From positions 65,172 to 129,171 of the forward strand of contig CBDHHN010000003.1 of the NCBI GenBank assembly GCA_965263455.1: a stretch of DNA of 64,000 nt. The letters are read 5' to 3'. The number at the start of each line of letters is the position of its first letter. Within the stretch, counting starts at the first letter, position 1. The DNA comes from CADEDH01 sp965263455 (lineage in GTDB: Bacteria; Actinomycetota; Acidimicrobiia; Acidimicrobiales; SZUA-35). Under the pieces are notes generated by a model. It saw only the letters and a list, made by a program, of their open reading frames with translations, made no database searches and had not been told where the DNA came from. This document shows, piece by piece, positions 27,110 through 35,497 of this stretch. The position numbers were made by a program, and so were the translations under genes.

Positions 27110-28423
27110 TCAGCCCGCCTCCGAGTGGGTCACCGGTTCCTCACCCATCCACTCGCGGAGGGTGTTCTTGAGCTTGGTCTGCTGGATGAACAGATCGTGC
27201 TCGGGGTCGAGGTCGCCCGCCGGCTGGGGGGCCTTGAAGTAGAAGCTGAGCCACTCCTGCACCCCGGCCTGGCCGGCCCGGGCCGCAAGGTCGAGGAACA
27301 GCGCCAGGTCGAGCACGATGGGGGCGGCCAGGATCGAGTCCCGGCACAGGAAGTCGACCTTGATCTCCATCGGGTAGCCCATCCAGCCGAAGATGTCGAT
27401 GGCGTCCCACCCCTCCTTGTTGTCGCCCCGGGGCGGGTAGTAGTTGATGCGGACCACGTGGTCGATCTCGCCGTAGAGCTCGGGATAGGCGTCGGGTTGG
27501 AGGATGGTGTCGAGCACACCGAGCTTGGAGGTCTCCTTGGTCTTGAAGTTCTCCGGATCGTCGAGGACCTCGCCATCCCGGTTGCCCAGGATGTTGGTCG
27601 AGTACCAGCCGCGGAGGCCGAGCATGCGGGCCTTGAGCCCGGGGGCGATCAGGGTCTTCATCAGGGTCTGGCCGGTCTTGAAGTCCTTGCCGGCGATGGG
27701 TACGCCCCGGCGGCGGGCCAGCTCCTGCATGCACGGGAGGTCGAGCGACAGGTTGGGGGCGCCGTTGGCGACCGGGACGCCCGACTCGATGGCGGCGTAG
27801 GCGTAGATCTGGCTCGGGGCGATGTTGTCGTCGTTGGCCTTGAGGCCGTCCTCGAAGGCCTCGACGGTCTCGTGCACGGCCGAGGGCTCCTGGTAGGCCT
27901 CGGTCGAGCCGCACCAGACCATGACGAGACGGTCACAGTCGTTCTCGGTCCGGAACCGTTCGATGTCGTCGATCAGGGCCAGGGCCTGATCCCACTTCGA
28001 CGGGATCTCCTTCACCCGATGGCCCTCCAACCGCTTGACCCACCGTTGGTCGAACACGGCATCCATGGCCACGACCCCTTCCAGTTCGGCCGAGATGGCG
28101 GTCAGGTCGCCCCCGTCCAGGACCCCGCAGGCCCCGGCCGCCTCGAGGGCGTTGGCCGAGATGGGGTCCCAACCGCCGAAGACCAGGTCGTCGAGCGAGG
28201 CCAGGGACACGAACTCCCGGATCAGGGGGTTGCGGCCCTCGTCGCGGGCTCCGAGGCGGATGTGGGCCATCTGGGACACCGAGCCGATGGGGGGCGTCAG
28301 GCCGGCCCGGGCGGCCAGGACGCCGGCGATGAAGGTGGAGGCCACGGCCCCGAGGCCGGGGGTGAGGACGCCGAGTTTGCCGGCGGCGGGGGCGATGGTG
28401 GTGGGGATGCGAGCGCGTGTCAT
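27110..28423 (-). CDS. ino1: Inositol-3-phosphate synthase
   Basis: A 437-residue myo-inositol-1-phosphate synthase, which converts glucose 6-phosphate to inositol phosphate with NAD as bound cofactor. GVLTPGLGAVASTFIAG near residues 18-34 is the Rossmann loop; the central GKDFKTGQTLMKT (lysines of the active site), STNILGNRDGEVLDDP and NFKTKETSKLGVLD are signature blocks. In actinobacteria this product feeds phosphatidylinositol and mycothiol, fitting the mycothiol-type selenoprotein 75 bases downstream on the same strand. The length is typical. A TACGTT box six bases before the ATG suggests a leaderless transcript. Confidence 0.93.
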   Translation of the reverse strand: MTRARIPTTIAPAAGKLGVLTPGLGAVASTFIAGVLAARAGLTPPIGSVSQMAHIRLGARDEGRNPLIREFVSLASLDDLVFGGWDPISANALEAAGACGVLDGGDLTAISAELEGVVAMDAVFDQRWVKRLEGHRVKEIPSKWDQALALIDDIERFRTENDCDRLVMVWCGSTEAYQEPSAVHETVEAFEDGLKANDDNIAPSQIYAYAAIESGVPVANGAPNLSLDLPCMQELARRRGVPIAGKDFKTGQTLMKTLIAPGLKARMLGLRGWYSTNILGNRDGEVLDDPENFKTKETSKLGVLDTILQPDAYPELYGEIDHVVRINYYPPRGDNKEGWDAIDIFGWMGYPMEIKVDFLCRDSILAAPIVLDLALFLDLAARAGQAGVQEWLSFYFKAPQPAGDLDPEHDLFIQQTKLKNTLREWMGEEPVTHSEAG

Positions 28424-28470
28424 CTCTCGAACGTAAGGAGCGACTAACTCGCGCTGACTACTGTGAAGTG
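28424..28470. promoter_or_regulatory. Divergent leaderless promoters of ino1 and the LysR gene
   Basis: Only 47 bases separate the two ATGs. On the minus strand TACGTT (28435-28430) sits six bases before the ino1 ATG; on the plus strand TACTGT (28459-28464) sits six bases before the LysR ATG. Both match TANNNT -10 boxes at leaderless spacing. Between them TAGTC occurs twice, and one T-N11-A stretch is a weak LysR-type site, so autoregulation together with ino1 control is plausible. Confidence 0.6.
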
Positions 28471-29403
28471 ATGCTTAACCAACATGCGGCTGGTGTCTCG
28501 GGCCCGCAAGGACGTCGGCCACCGGTGCCCGGCCTCACCTTGCAACAGCTCGACTACCTCGTGGCGGTGGCCGACGCCTCCAGCTGGGCCGAAGCGGCCG
28601 AGGGGCTGGGCGTGACGCCGTCCGCTCTCAGCCAGGGACTGCGTCAGCTCGAACACCGGCTGGGGGTCCCCCTGTTCGACCGTCGGGGGCGGGGTCGACG
28701 GCTGCGGCCCGAAGGCCTGGAGGTCCTGGCCTACGCCCGGGGGGTGGTGGCGGCCAGTCGCGATCTGGCGCGATGGGCCGAGGCGATCCGGGGCGGTACC
28801 CGTGGCGCAGTCCGCATCGGGATGATCGACGTCGCCGCCGTCGTCCACTTCGGGCCGACGCTGCAGGCCTTCCGTCGCCTCCATCCCGACATCGGGCTCC
28901 ATCTCGTGGTCGGGCCCTCGGGTCAGCTGCTCGACCAACTCCGGGACGGGTACGTGGCCCTGGCCGTGGTCGTCCGGCCCGCCCGGACGACCGGCGAGTT
29001 CGAGCTGGTGGACCTGATCGAGGAGGAGCTGGCCGTCTACGCCCCGAGCGGGGTGGCCGAGCGGCCGGTGGGGGAGTGGGGGCCCTGGGTCTCGTTCCCG
29101 TCCGGCTCCCATACCCGGGAGCTGGTGGCGGCCCGGATGGTCGAGTTGGGGGCGCCGTTCGAGGTCGTGGCCGAGTCGCATCAGCCCGAGGTCCTTCGGG
29201 GGATGGTCGAGCTGGGCATGGGTTGGACCGTACTGCCGGTGACCCAGGCCGAGATCGAACCCACGCCGCTGGTCCGACTGCGGCCCGACCCCATCCTGGT
29301 CCGGACCCTGTCCGTGGCCCGACGCCACGATCGGCTCACCTCGCCGGTGGCCGACGCCCTGGTCGAGCGACTGGTGGCCCACGCCGGTCGCCCGGTGGTC
29401 TGA
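28471..29403 (+). CDS. LysR-family transcriptional regulator
   Basis: A 310-residue regulator. The N-terminal winged helix-turn-helix reads LTLQQLDYLVAVADASSWAE ... GVTPSALSQGLRQLEHRLG (residues ~22-65), followed by a periplasmic-binding-like effector domain (VRIGMIDVAAVVHFGPTLQAF onwards). A ~20-residue N-terminal extension precedes the usual start. It is divergent from ino1 with a 47-base shared promoter region, so it is the obvious candidate to control ino1 and perhaps the selenoprotein gene. The ligand is unknown. Confidence 0.9.
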   Translation: MLNQHAAGVSGPQGRRPPVPGLTLQQLDYLVAVADASSWAEAAEGLGVTPSALSQGLRQLEHRLGVPLFDRRGRGRRLRPEGLEVLAYARGVVAASRDLARWAEAIRGGTRGAVRIGMIDVAAVVHFGPTLQAFRRLHPDIGLHLVVGPSGQLLDQLRDGYVALAVVVRPARTTGEFELVDLIEEELAVYAPSGVAERPVGEWGPWVSFPSGSHTRELVAARMVELGAPFEVVAESHQPEVLRGMVELGMGWTVLPVTQAEIEPTPLVRLRPDPILVRTLSVARRHDRLTSPVADALVERLVAHAGRPVV

Positions 29404-29435
29404 GCGCCTCCGGGCCCCCGCACGCCGAACGCCGA

Positions 29436-29475
29436 ACGGCGCCCCGTCCGGGCCGAAGCCCGAGCGGGGCGCCGT
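29436..29475. terminator. Strong hairpin between convergent LysR and katG genes
   Basis: ACGGCGCCCCG (29436-29446) pairs perfectly with CGGGGCGCCGT (29465-29475), and an inner GGGC/GCCC pair surrounds CGAA. It sits midway in the 118 bases between the two stops and would terminate transcription from both sides. No T-run. Confidence 0.75.
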
Positions 29476-29521
29476 TGCTCAGCGCCGTGGTCTGAGGGGT
29501 TTGGCGACCGAGGTCGCCGGA

Positions 29522-31681
29522 TCAGGCGTCGAAGCGGTCCAGGTCCATGACCTTGGCCCAGGCGGCGACGAAGTCGGCCACGAACTTGGCCGCGCCGTCG
29601 TCCGAGCCGTAGACCTCGGCCAGTGCCCGCAGCTGCGAGTTCGAGCCGAACACCAGGTCGACGGCGGTGCCGGTGTAGTCGACGGCACCGGTGGAGCGGT
29701 TCACGCCCTCGTACACGCCGGCGTCGTTGGTCGACACCCGCCACTCACGGTCCATGCTCAGCAGGTTGACGAAGAAGTCGTTGGTGAGCTGGCCCGGGCG
29801 GTCGGTGAAGACACCGTGCTTGGCCCCGCCGGTGTTGGCGTCGAGGGCCCGCATGCCGCCGACGAGGGCCGTCATCTCCGGCGCCGTCAGCTGGAGCAGG
29901 AAGGCCTTGTCGACCAGCAGCTCCTCCGGAGCCCGCTTGTGCGAGTCGTGGAGGTAGTTGCGGAAGCCGTCGGCGGTGGGCTCCAGGTAGTTGATCGAGT
30001 CGACCTCGGTCATCTCCTGGGTGGCGTCGCCGCGGCCGGGGGTGAAGGGCACCGAGACGGTGTGACCGGCGTCGGCCGCCGCCTTCTCGATGGCGGCGCA
30101 GCCGCCGAGCACGATGGTGTCGGCCAGCGAGGCGCCGGTGCCGGAGGCGGCCCGGACCTCGTCCAGCTTGGCGATGACGTCGGCCACGCCGGCGGCCTGG
30201 TTGACGGCCCAACCGTTCTGGGGGGCCAGGTTGATGCGGGCACCGTTGGCGCCACCCCGGAGGTCGGTGCCCCGGAAGGTGGAGGCCGAGGCCCAGGCGG
30301 TGGCCACCAGCTGCTGCACGCTCAGGCCCGAGCCCATGATGGCGGCCTTGAGGCTCGCCACCTGGTCGTCGGAGAGCTGGGCGCCGGCCGGCACCGGGTC
30401 CTGCCAGACGAGGTCCTCGTCCGGAACCTCGGGGCCGAGGTAGCGGGACTTCGGCCCCATGTCACGGTGCAGGAGCTTGAACCAGGCCCGGGCGAAGGCG
30501 TCCTGGAACTCCTCGGGGTTCTCGTAGAACCGCCGGGAGATGGGCTCGTAGATCGGATCGAACCGCAGGGCCAGGTCGCTGGTCAGGAAGACCGGGTACC
30601 GGGTGGCGCCGGAATCGTGGGGATCGGGGACCGTGGTGTTGGTCTCCCAGTCGGTCGGGCGCCACTGGTTGGCGCCGGCCGGGCTCTGGAACAGCTCCCA
30701 CTCGTACTCGAACAGGTGCTTGAAGTAGTCGTGGCTCCACTGGACCGGGGTGGTGGTCCAGATGCCCTCGAGGCCGGAGGTGATGGTGTCGTTGCCCATC
30801 CCCGTGCCGTGCACGTTCTTCCAGCCGAAGCCCTGCTCTTCGAGGCTGGCGCCCTCGGGCTCGCGGCCGACGTTGGTGTCGGGGGCGGCGCCGTGGGTCT
30901 TGCCGAAGGTGTGGCCGCCGGCGATCAGGGCCACGGTCTCCTCGTCGTTCATCGCCATCCGAGCGAAGGTCTCGCGGATGTCGCGGGCCGAGGCCAGGGG
31001 GTCGGGGTTGCCGTTGGGGCCCTCGGGGTTGACGTAGATCAGGCCCATCTGGACCGCGCCGAGCGGGGTCTCCAGCTCGCGGTCGCCGGTGTAGCGCTCG
31101 TCGGCCAGCCACTCGCTCTCGGGGCCCCAGTAGGCGTCCTCGGCCGGGGACCACACGTCGGGGCGGCCGCCGCCGTAGCCGAAGGTCTTGCCCCCCATCG
31201 ACTCGATGGCCACGTTGCCGGCCAGGATCAGGAGGTCGGCCCAGGAGATCTTGCGGCCGTACTTCTGCTTCACCGGCCACAGGAGACGGCGGGCCTTGTC
31301 CAGGTTGCCGTTGTCGGGCCAGGAGTTCTCGGGGGCGAAGCGCTGGGCGCCGGTGCCGCCGCCACCACGACCGTCGCCGACCCGGTAGGTACCGGCGGCG
31401 TGCCAGGTCAGGCGGACCATGAGGCCGCCGTAGTGACCGAAGTCGGCGGGCCACCAGTCCTTGGAATCGGTCATCACGGCGGCGATGTCGCCCTTGAGGG
31501 CGGCGAAGTCGAGGCTGTTGAACTCCGCGGCGTAGTCGAAGTCCGGGTCCATCGGGTTGGCCTTCTGATCATGCTGGTGCAGGATCTTCAGGTTCAGCTG
31601 CTCGGGCCACCACTGCTCGGTGGCGGAGCCCCCGGCGGCGGTGTTGGCGCCCGTGAACGGGCACTCGCTTGCGTCAGACAA
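29522..31681 (-). CDS. katG: Catalase-peroxidase KatG
   Basis: A 719-residue haem enzyme that dismutates hydrogen peroxide and has broad peroxidase activity. The distal site RLTWHAAGTYRVGDGRGG carries Arg, Trp and His; MGLIYVNPEGPNG carries the Tyr of the Met-Tyr-Trp adduct; GGHTFGKTHG carries the proximal His. The C-terminal half is the usual duplicated, haem-free domain. The start is a TTG at 31681, six bases after AGGAGG, giving MSDASECPFTG; frame upstream of it overlaps furA. It follows furA by 71 bases, the arrangement known from mycobacteria and Streptomyces, where the Fur-like protein represses katG. Confidence 0.95.
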   Translation of the reverse strand: MSDASECPFTGANTAAGGSATEQWWPEQLNLKILHQHDQKANPMDPDFDYAAEFNSLDFAALKGDIAAVMTDSKDWWPADFGHYGGLMVRLTWHAAGTYRVGDGRGGGGTGAQRFAPENSWPDNGNLDKARRLLWPVKQKYGRKISWADLLILAGNVAIESMGGKTFGYGGGRPDVWSPAEDAYWGPESEWLADERYTGDRELETPLGAVQMGLIYVNPEGPNGNPDPLASARDIRETFARMAMNDEETVALIAGGHTFGKTHGAAPDTNVGREPEGASLEEQGFGWKNVHGTGMGNDTITSGLEGIWTTTPVQWSHDYFKHLFEYEWELFQSPAGANQWRPTDWETNTTVPDPHDSGATRYPVFLTSDLALRFDPIYEPISRRFYENPEEFQDAFARAWFKLLHRDMGPKSRYLGPEVPDEDLVWQDPVPAGAQLSDDQVASLKAAIMGSGLSVQQLVATAWASASTFRGTDLRGGANGARINLAPQNGWAVNQAAGVADVIAKLDEVRAASGTGASLADTIVLGGCAAIEKAAADAGHTVSVPFTPGRGDATQEMTEVDSINYLEPTADGFRNYLHDSHKRAPEELLVDKAFLLQLTAPEMTALVGGMRALDANTGGAKHGVFTDRPGQLTNDFFVNLLSMDREWRVSTNDAGVYEGVNRSTGAVDYTGTAVDLVFGSNSQLRALAEVYGSDDGAAKFVADFVAAWAKVMDLDRFDA

Positions 31682-31752
31682 CGTGGTCCTCCTGGGTGAT
31701 GTGGGTGTCTTGCCGTGGTTGTTGTGGTTGCTTGCGCTCTCGTCCGGCGTCG

Positions 31753-32193
31753 TCAGGCCCCGGACGCGATCCGTTCGTCGGTCTGGCAGTCGGGGCAACG
31801 ACCCCAGAAGACCACCTCCGCCTCGTCGATCTCGTACCCGGCGTCGTGGGCGGCCGTCAGGCACGGGGTCTCGCCCGTGGCACAGTCGACGTCGACCATG
31901 CGACCGCACTCCCGGCACACGAGGTGGTGGTGGTTGTCCCCGACACGATCCTCGAAACGAGCCGGTGAGCCCGCCGGTTGTATCCGGCGGATCAGGCCCT
32001 TGTCGGTGAGGATCGTGAGTGCGTCGTAGACGGCTTGGCGGGAAATGCTGCCGAGTTCGGACCGCACCGCTTCCGACACGTCGTCGGCGGTGGTGTGGGG
32101 CCGACTCGACACCGCCCGCAGGACAGCCAGGCGCTGAGCCGTGACCTGTAGACCGTGGGTCCGGAGCAGTTCGGTGGGCTCGACGGCGTCCAT
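31753..32193 (-). CDS. furA: Fur-family peroxide regulator (FurA-like)
   Basis: A 146-residue metal-dependent repressor. The winged helix (VTAQRLAVLRAVSSRPHTTADDV) is followed by DNHHHLVCRECGRMVDVDC with His ligands and a CxxC zinc pair, and a second CPDC near the C-terminus. The position immediately upstream of katG identifies it as the FurA type that senses peroxide. The promoter (TTGACA ... CATCAT) places transcription start at or next to the ATG, i.e. a leaderless message. Confidence 0.92.
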   Translation of the reverse strand: MDAVEPTELLRTHGLQVTAQRLAVLRAVSSRPHTTADDVSEAVRSELGSISRQAVYDALTILTDKGLIRRIQPAGSPARFEDRVGDNHHHLVCRECGRMVDVDCATGETPCLTAAHDAGYEIDEAEVVFWGRCPDCQTDERIASGA

Positions 32194-32202
32194 GACGACG
32201 CC

Positions 32203-32231
32203 ATGATGGAGGCGATTCTGGACTGTGTCAA
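32203..32231 (-). promoter_or_regulatory. furA-katG promoter
   Basis: On the minus strand a perfect -35 TTGACA (32231-32226) is followed after 17 bases by CATCAT (32208-32203) as -10. Transcription would begin about 32196, only a few bases before the furA ATG at 32193. Confidence 0.65.
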
Positions 32232-32250
32232 GGATTTGCTGCGCCTAGAT

Positions 32251-32274
32251 CTGTCTTGTTGCTGCAACGAACAG
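32251..32274. promoter_or_regulatory. Inverted repeat upstream of the furA promoter, operator-like
   Basis: GTTGC-T-GCAAC forms a perfect core, extended by flanking CTGT and ACAG arms with one bulged base and one mismatch. It is AT-richer than its surroundings and lies 20 bases upstream of the -35 box of furA. It could be a FurA or other regulator site; it is also close to the divergent lipoprotein gene. Confidence 0.45.
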
Positions 32275-32376
32275 CGCGGCGACGCCGGGGACCCCGATTC
32301 GACCCGTCGAGCAGGGCGAAGGCGGATCCCGGGCCGCCGTGCCGACACCCCGGCAACGGCAACTAGATTGCGGCCC

Positions 32377-33576
32377 ATGTCGTCTCGCCGGTCCGTCGTC
32401 CCCCGATCCCGGACCCCGGTCCCACCCCGATCGGGGCGGATGCGGTCCCTGGTCCTGTTGGCCGTCCTCATGCTGGTCGGGGCCGGGTGCGGCACCGGCG
32501 ACGACGACATCAGCGGCATCGGCGAGATCGTGGACGGGGGCCCGGTCGGCGACGGTGACGCCGACGGCAACGGTGACGGTGCCGGGGGTGAGGACGAAGG
32601 ACCCGGCGGGGACGGCCAGGGCGACGGGGACACCGAGGACGACGGCATGGACCTCGATGGCGGCGGCGACGGCGAGCCGGTGGAGCCGGGCCTGCTCCGG
32701 ACCCCGTTGGCCGAGGAGCGTCCCATCGACATTCCCGACCGGTTCTGGGCCGTCGAGGATGGCAGCTTCGATCTGGTCGAGGTCTCCAGCGCCGACGGCC
32801 AGGTGGTGCGCCGCCTCGGCGGGTGGGGCCCCGAGGCGGCCCAGGCCGAACTGCCCCAGGTACTCAGCACGGTGGAGGCCGATCCGACCGGTCCGCTGTG
32901 GATCGACGACTGCTGCGAGCCGGCGTTCGGCACCGTCTATCGGGTCGGCCCGGACGAGACGTTCTCCCTGCCCGATGAGACGGGGCAGGTCGAGAGCTGG
33001 ACCGGCCTGAGCCCCCAGGTCTCGCCCGACGGGACCCGGGTGGCCCTCGCCGTCGGCGACGCCATCTTCGTGGCCGATGCCGCCACGGGCACCGGTGTGG
33101 CGGGCGCCGACGCCGTCGTCGATCTCCTGGTCGAGGACCTGGGCCTGCCCTTCCGCCCCTTCGCCCGGCCCGTGGCCTGGATCCGGGCCGATGTGGTCCT
33201 CGTGCTGGTCCCCCTCGACGACGCCGAGGTGCTGCGGGCGGTGCGCATCGGCGATGGTGAGGTCGACCTGGTCGGGCCCACCCACAGGTTCGGGCAGCGG
33301 GTTGTGGCCGCCGACGTTCGGACCGACGGCCACCTGGTCGTGGGGCTGGCCGACCCCGAGGCCGACCCGGCGTCGGCCGCCGTGGCCGGTCGGGTCATCG
33401 ACCCGGACACGGGAGCGGTCGTGGCCGCCTTCGACCTGCCGCCGGGGACGGTCGACCTGGACTATGACCCCACCGGGACGTTCCTGATCACGGTCGATGT
33501 CGACGGCCGGGTCACCTGGCTCGGCCGGGGCCGGTCGGGCGTGTCGGGCCAGGGCTTCCTGTCGGTCTCCTGGTGA
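32377..33576 (+). CDS. Lipoprotein with acidic linker and beta-propeller-like domain
   Basis: A 399-residue exported protein. The signal LVLLAVLMLVGAGCGTG has a lipobox with Cys near residue 37. Residues ~40-105 are a disordered Asp/Gly-rich linker. The rest consists of repeated strands of WD/TolB-like character (GTVYRVGPDETFSLPDETG, LSPQVSPDGTRVALAVGDAIFVADAATG, YDPTGTFLITVDVDGRVTWLG), suggesting a beta-propeller on the outer face. The specific family is not recognised. It is divergent from furA and convergent with the HAD gene. Confidence 0.75.
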   Translation: MSSRRSVVPRSRTPVPPRSGRMRSLVLLAVLMLVGAGCGTGDDDISGIGEIVDGGPVGDGDADGNGDGAGGEDEGPGGDGQGDGDTEDDGMDLDGGGDGEPVEPGLLRTPLAEERPIDIPDRFWAVEDGSFDLVEVSSADGQVVRRLGGWGPEAAQAELPQVLSTVEADPTGPLWIDDCCEPAFGTVYRVGPDETFSLPDETGQVESWTGLSPQVSPDGTRVALAVGDAIFVADAATGTGVAGADAVVDLLVEDLGLPFRPFARPVAWIRADVVLVLVPLDDAEVLRAVRIGDGEVDLVGPTHRFGQRVVAADVRTDGHLVVGLADPEADPASAAVAGRVIDPDTGAVVAAFDLPPGTVDLDYDPTGTFLITVDVDGRVTWLGRGRSGVSGQGFLSVSW

Positions 33577-33594
33577 CGACCTCGTCGGGTCGGG

Positions 33595-34335
33595 CTACCG
33601 GCCGACGAGGGCCTCGGTCACCTCATCGATCGAGGTGATCGTGGGGGCCTCCGGGGCCCACATCGTGGGCCGTCCGTCCCTGGTGACGGCCACGAAGGCG
33701 ATCCCGGCGGCCCGGGCCGTGTCGGCGTCGCGGCTGCTGTCGCCGATGAACCACGCCTGGTCCGGTCCGAGCCCCCAGGCCCGGAGCATGGTGCGCACCA
33801 CCGCCGGATCGGGTTTGACCGGCCCATCGTCGTCGCCGCAGGTGACCGGGTCGAGGAACCGGGCGATGCCCAGGTTCCGCAGATCGTCCACCGTGGTCGC
33901 CCGGTCGTCGGTCGTGGCCAGCCCCAGCCGGAACCCGGCGGCGTCCAACCGGGCCAGGGAACGATCGACCGATCCCAGGGGGACGAGGTCCCCGAGCCGG
34001 GCCCGTGCACCGGCCCCGGCCAACCGCCGCTCGATCTCGTGGCCGTCGATGGCGGCGCGGCCCAGCACCGATCGGGCGAGTGCCCGCAGCTCGGCCCCGG
34101 GGGCGGTCAGGGCCGGGCCGTCGGCCTCCAGCCGGTCGGCCCCAACCCCGAAGGCCCGGTCCAGATCGGCCTTGAGCGAGGGATCGCCGGCGGCCAGAAC
34201 GTCGAGGTAACGACGGGCGTAGGGGTACCAGCGGGCGTCGGCGTCGATCAGGGTGCCGTCCTTGTCCAGGATCAGGGCGGACGGCCTGGGGAGGTGGACC
34301 AGTTCGGTACCCCGGTCCGGGACAGCGTCGGTCAC
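33595..34335 (-). CDS. HAD-family hydrolase (phosphoglycolate phosphatase-like)
   Basis: A 246-residue haloacid-dehalogenase-fold phosphatase. Motif I is ALILDKDGTLIDAD (Asp-x-Asp at residues ~22-24), motif II LGLATTDDRATT, motif III the Lys in GPVKPDP, and motif IV WFIGDSSRDADTARAAG. A helical cap lies between motifs I and II. The GTG at 34335 overlaps the stop of the LLM oxidoreductase gene (GTGA), so the two are coupled. The substrate is unknown. Confidence 0.9.
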   Translation of the reverse strand: MTDAVPDRGTELVHLPRPSALILDKDGTLIDADARWYPYARRYLDVLAAGDPSLKADLDRAFGVGADRLEADGPALTAPGAELRALARSVLGRAAIDGHEIERRLAGAGARARLGDLVPLGSVDRSLARLDAAGFRLGLATTDDRATTVDDLRNLGIARFLDPVTCGDDDGPVKPDPAVVRTMLRAWGLGPDQAWFIGDSSRDADTARAAGIAFVAVTRDGRPTMWAPEAPTITSIDEVTEALVGR

Positions 34336-35405
34336 CGGCCCAGAAGGGGAAACACGTCGCGGGCGAAGCGGCGGGCCCACGACACCTGATGATCGGGCGC
34401 GGGAAGGAGCATGATCTCGCTCAGTCCGGCCGCCTCCAGCTCGCCGATGGTTCCCGCCACCTCGGCCGCCGTGCCCACCAGGCATGTCGACCGGATCAGC
34501 TCCTCGGTCAGGAACGGGACCTCGTCGTCGCGCACGAAGGTGCAGTGACCGTCGTGGATGCGCAGATGGCGAAGGTCCTCGGGGGTGCGCTCGACGACGG
34601 CGGCGTACTCGTCCCACATCGACCGCAGGTGCCGTGGCGGCTCACCCCCGTACTGGCGGACCTTGTCATAGAGATAGTGGAGCGAGGAGATGACGTACGG
34701 CCCGTGTTCGGCGATGACCCGGTCGGAGGTGACCGCCTCCCCTTCGTCCAGGACGACGATGTTGGTCAGGGTCACCACGGGATACGGATCGGGCAGGGCG
34801 CGTCCGGCCTCCTCGGCCCCTCGGCGAGCCGTCTCGACCGCCCGGGCGATGGCCCGGGGCTCGGGGGGGAGCGAGGTGACGAGGCCGTCCCCGTAGCGGC
34901 CGGCCAGAGCCTGCGACTTGGGGCCGAAGCCCGAGACGTAGATGGGGATGGGAACGTCGAGGTTGAGGTACCCCCGGTCGGCCATCAGGAGGCGGGTGGG
35001 GGCGGTCTTGCCCCGGAAGGTGAAGTCGACCTCACGCCCTTCGAGCAGAGCCCGGATGACCCGCAACTCCTCGCCGTACTTGGCGATGGGGAGGGGCTTG
35101 TGGTCGAGGAACCGGTGGGCGCTGTTCCCGGCGCCCATGCCGAGGAAGGTCCGCCCCGGCGCCAGGGTGTTGATCGAGGCGATGGAGTGGGCGGTGACCG
35201 GCGGGATGCGGGTCCCGGCCACGGCCACCCCGGTCCCGAGGCGGATCCGCTCGGTCCGCTCGGCCGCCAGGGCCAGATAGGCGTAGCAGTCACCCCAGAT
35301 CATCTGGGAGTCGGGCACCCAGACGGCGTCGAACCCCAGCTCCTCGAACACGGCGACCTCATCGACGGCCGTGAGCTTGGTGGTGACGCAGATACCGAAG
35401 TCCAT
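34332..35405 (-). CDS. LLM-class F420-type oxidoreductase
   Basis: A 357-residue luciferase-like TIM-barrel oxidoreductase. Family blocks are DFGICVTT at the N-terminus, FDAVWVPDSQ, RIRLGTGVAVAGTR, INTLAPGRTFLGMGAGNSA and VPIPIYVSGFGPKSQALAGRYGDGLV. The pattern resembles methylene-H4MPT reductase-like actinobacterial proteins that use coenzyme F420 rather than FMN (inference from family). It is translationally coupled to the HAD phosphatase downstream and preceded by 92 non-coding bases. Confidence 0.9.
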   Translation of the reverse strand: MDFGICVTTKLTAVDEVAVFEELGFDAVWVPDSQMIWGDCYAYLALAAERTERIRLGTGVAVAGTRIPPVTAHSIASINTLAPGRTFLGMGAGNSAHRFLDHKPLPIAKYGEELRVIRALLEGREVDFTFRGKTAPTRLLMADRGYLNLDVPIPIYVSGFGPKSQALAGRYGDGLVTSLPPEPRAIARAVETARRGAEEAGRALPDPYPVVTLTNIVVLDEGEAVTSDRVIAEHGPYVISSLHYLYDKVRQYGGEPPRHLRSMWDEYAAVVERTPEDLRHLRIHDGHCTFVRDDEVPFLTEELIRSTCLVGTAAEVAGTIGELEAAGLSEIMLLPAPDHQVSWARRFARDVFPLLGR

Positions 35406-35497
35406 GGCCGAACCCTAGTGCCCGCCGTCACAGGCGGTCCCGGTGGGCCCGTCGATGGCCACCGGAGTCCGAGCCGAGGGGCCGGGGCGCCCCGAGC

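Noticed and set aside
29501..31699. 732-codon open frame antisense to katG
   Set aside because: Shadow of a highly conserved gene; no domain seen.
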